Below, in pieces: positions 61,600 to 64,000 of a DNA stretch of 64,000 nucleotides (its first letter is position 1; every line of letters begins with the position of its first letter). A model generated the notes under the pieces. That model did not search any database and was not told the origin of the DNA. It saw nothing but the letters and a program-made list of their open reading frames with translations. The DNA lies in the NCBI GenBank assembly GCA_029204225.1, contig CM055093.1, forward strand, positions 20,531,635 to 20,595,634, in the 5' to 3' direction. Position numbers and translations under genes: made by a program. Origin of the DNA: Diphasiastrum complanatum (lineage: Eukaryota > Streptophyta > Lycopodiopsida > Lycopodiales > Lycopodiaceae).

Positions 61600-62645
61600 T
61601 TAGAAGTGTCTAAAAAATCTAGTTCCAAACAAGGAGCTTTGGAGACTCCAATAGAGAATGATGTCCATGAAGGATCTTTCACTACCTCTTAGAGGATCCC
61701 TTACAAGATGTTCCATAAATGTGTCTATATACATGTAGCACACTTCAAAACTAAACATCATGCCAAGCCATGGATTCCAAGGCATTTTGTGCACTTGAAG
61801 ATACATCAATTAAAATATTAAGTACATAAATAATGTTGCCAAAGACAACTTGCCTTGCTTGATCCATATGATTGAGCCTTGATACTCAAGGTTCTTCTTG
61901 GAGTCCTTGGGTCTTGAGCTTGCTCCTCCACTTGACTTGACTCCATATTATCAATAAATTGAATAAGGTATTGATCCAAAGGTGCTTCGTCAAGTTTGCA
62001 AATCTTCCACTTTTGAAAGATCACATTTCCACCATTGACAACTTCTTTGATGGAAAACAAGTAGATTCTACAATCTCTACTTGAAGAGCAAAACACTACC
62101 ATTATTCCTATCATTGAGATAGGATAATCTTTGGTCCTTACATTGGAATGATCATGCTCAAAGCATGTGGACCCAAAGATTTCCAATACAAATGATATTT
62201 CATCTTTTATGACACTATTCAAACTATTACAAAAATAGTTATCCAATGAAATTGCTTTATGAACAACAAATGGAGATTTGAAAGCATCTAATTTCATTGT
62301 CTTGTCATAGAGAGTACTAAACACCATAGATCTTAGAGATAAGCAACAAGTCACTCCATGTCTACTAATACTATCTAACAAGTACTCAAAGATAGTAGAC
62401 TCTCCAATGCTCACCACCCTTGCAAGATGCACACTTGAATGGACAATTTGCATGCAATTTGATGACTCGGCCATTGTCATTGAGGACTCCCTTGGAACTC
62501 TCAATTTTTGAGGCTGATCCTCAAAGTCTTCCTCCTTTTGATGCTCCTCCTCAATGCAAGCAAGATCACACTTTGCCAAGATCTCCTCTTTAGTGATCCC
62601 CTCCTTTGCCAAGCTCATTCTTTCAAAAGCAACACTAGCTTCCAC
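61600..62645 (-). pseudogene. Corrupted copia integrase and RT remnant
   Basis: A 275-residue frame (62645-61818) is open but lacks all integrase catalytic motifs. Its middle reads SFVLEIFGSTCFEHDHSN, then RTKD and CRIYLFSIKEVVNGGNVIF, the order of the copia integrase tail (FGS-C-H, RTK-D, Y--S--KVV--RDVIF). A shorter frame (61809-61600) contains MEHLVRDPLRGSERSFMDII, parallel to MEQIVKDPNKGDERSFEDIT in element 3 RT. Everything between, including YVDD, is gone. Confidence 0.65.
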
Positions 62646-63893
62646 TTAAACAGTCTTCCATGTTTAAATCCCTTTGCAATGCAAACATCATTCTTCAAGA
62701 TGAAGCAAACACCATGCTTAAGTGGACATCCAAACCACTTTCCAAGAGTAGACCAACAGTAAGCATATTCTTGGTGATTGATGGTACATAAAGGACATTT
62801 TCTAGATCCATGCATTTTGAGGATTCTAGACACAAAGAGATGGTACCAACACCATCTATCCTACACTCTTCATCATTTGCAGTAAAGACAAAACTTTTAG
62901 CAGCATTGAAAGAGTGTAAGGTTGAGAAAAAGTCCTTTTCACAAGACATGTGGGAGCTAGCCCCACTGTCGATCCACCAATTGTCTCTTGAATTGCTCTT
63001 GCTTGTTGGTGAGGATGTAGATGCCATCAAGAATACATCTACTTCATCTTCCTCCTCCTCCTTTGCAATGTTTCCCTGTTTGTCCTCCTCCACTTGTGCT
63101 CTTAGCCTCTTGTAGCATTCAGATTCATAATGCCCCTTCTTTCCACAAAAGAAGCATTTCTACTTTGACTTGTCCTTTGAGCTTGATGCATCATCCTCTT
63201 CTTTGGCCTCCTTTGGATGCTTCTTCTTTCCATTGGTCTTCTTTTTGCCCTTGAATGAGAAATTGGCTTTCTCATCACCATCCTGTAAAGACAAGGAACT
63301 CATCCTAGATTTTTCATGGAGCATCCTACACTCTTCAGCCACTAATACACTGTGAAGTTTTCCTATAGTTGGCAAAGTGTCTTGGATGGCAAAACTTTGG
63401 ACCAAATTTGCAAAGTCATCTCCTAGACCATTAAGGACAATTTGTACAAGCTCTCCATCATGAATCTTCTCTCCAATGAAAGCCAACTCCCTATTTAGAG
63501 ACTTGATTCTGAGTACATAATCATGTGCACTCTCCTCACTTCTCCTCATGCTTTGCAAAATTTGATTTCTAAGCATAAGAACTCTAGAAGTGTTGCTAGA
63601 CTCATAGATTGATTTTAAAGACTCCCAAGCCTCTTTAGCACTAGTGCAAGCTTATACTTCTCTCAACAAATCATTGCTCACATTCATCTTCACACAATGG
63701 AAGTGCAAGCCTAGATCTCTTCTTGTATCTAGCTAACTCTTGTGCACCTAGAGGTTCATCTTCATCTTCAATCAAGAACTCATAAAGGTCTTGGAGCACC
63801 AAGAGTGACTCCCTCCTAACCTTACCAAAAAGCATAATTTGTAGAATTCAACCTCTCACTAGCTTCTAGAAGGTATGCACCAGCAGATCCCAT
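62646..63893 (-). pseudogene. gag-pol: Copia gag and protease of the right-edge element
   Basis: The start ATG is at 63893 (MGSAGAYLLEASERLNSTNY); a frameshift follows within 30 codons. The frame 63576-63160 continues gag (MLRNQILQSMRRSEESAHDY) and is closed by a TAG in front of KCFFCGKKGHYESEC, an intact CCHC knuckle (about 63156-63115). The frame 63093-62695 carries DSGASSHMSC (protease) and YVPSITKNMLTV. A frameshift follows near 62720, where the other frame reads FILKNDVCIAKGFKHGRLFK. Confidence 0.9.
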
Positions 63894-64000
63894 CTTACTA
63901 GTGACTTCTACAAACGAGAAATAGATTTGATTGACTTGAAACTCACAAAGGTCTCACACTTAGCAGTGTTTCACTCAAATTTGATTTCTAATTTAACAAA

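Larger units (their letters stand above)
60838..64000 (-). mobile_element. Copia element cut by the right window edge
   Basis: On the minus strand: leader (64000-63894), gag, protease, a corrupted integrase-RT region, a purine tract (GAGAAGGAG, about 61549-61541) and the 3' LTR (61540-60838). The 5' LTR lies beyond the window. RNase H is missing: from the RT fragment at 61809-61600 to the purine tract there is only about 60 bp. Confidence 0.85.

Overview
This is a stretch of nuclear DNA from a land plant with a large, repeat-rich genome. The evidence is a dense, nested set of Ty1/copia LTR retrotransposons with the plant primer-binding site TGGTATCAGAGC, Ty3/gypsy and LINE remnants, fragments resembling CACTA transposons, and (GA)n microsatellites of 95-185 bp. 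The style (AT-rich, LINE reverse transcriptase of a type I associate with non-seed plants, very long GA tracts) would fit a fern, lycophyte or gymnosperm, but I cannot name the species. Only one non-transposon protein gene is convincing: a single-exon orphan gene on the minus strand at 47082-47840 with a TATA box.

Layout. 1-2452: 3' end of a copia element (intact RT and RNase H frame, then its 3' LTR). 2453-9233: three copies (two direct, one inverted) of an unrecognised gene-like repeat, a solo LTR fragment, a CACTA-type DUF4216 remnant, a gypsy remnant and two GA tracts. 9627-15537: a structurally complete copia insertion (TSD ATATA) whose reverse-transcriptase core is replaced by about 1.07 kb of unrelated sequence. 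15765-18674: a decayed LINE and a gypsy gag-protease fragment, both on the minus strand. 18675-23003: mostly featureless. 23004-26536: a dispersed repeat interrupted by a miniature LTR element (TRIM) whose LTR carries a tRNA-like cloverleaf, itself cut by a truncated copia. 28286-31910: a decayed minus-strand copia of another lineage with a foldback inside it. 32154-34217: a small orphan ORF, the second copy of the dispersed repeat, compound GT/GA microsatellites and an 80-bp hairpin. 34673-40150: LTR fragments and an unexplained 2.6-kb non-coding block. 40151-46384: a complete minus-strand copia (TSD GGTCT, 737-bp LTRs) with a few inactivating lesions. 46548-47935: a four-copy minisatellite and the orphan gene. 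48780-52250: a plus-strand copia whose coding part is hardly recognisable. 52253-57400: compound microsatellites, an LTR remnant and a direct repeat. 57480-59240: another gutted copia. 59338-60468: a CACTA-like fragment. 60838 to the end: a minus-strand copia with a corrupted but partly open pol.

How it works together. The window is a retrotransposon graveyard with two younger layers, at 9627-15537 and 40151-46384, each with LTRs about 1-1.5% diverged by eye. None of the elements seen whole could move on its own; the element cut by the left edge has an intact RT-RNase H part and might serve others in trans. Several copia families share the palindrome CACACGTGTG in LTR or leader, and one LTR family carries an array of CCAAT boxes, suggesting common host regulation. 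The most unusual signals are the tRNA-bearing TRIM at 23659-23991 and the RT-replaced element at 9627-15537.
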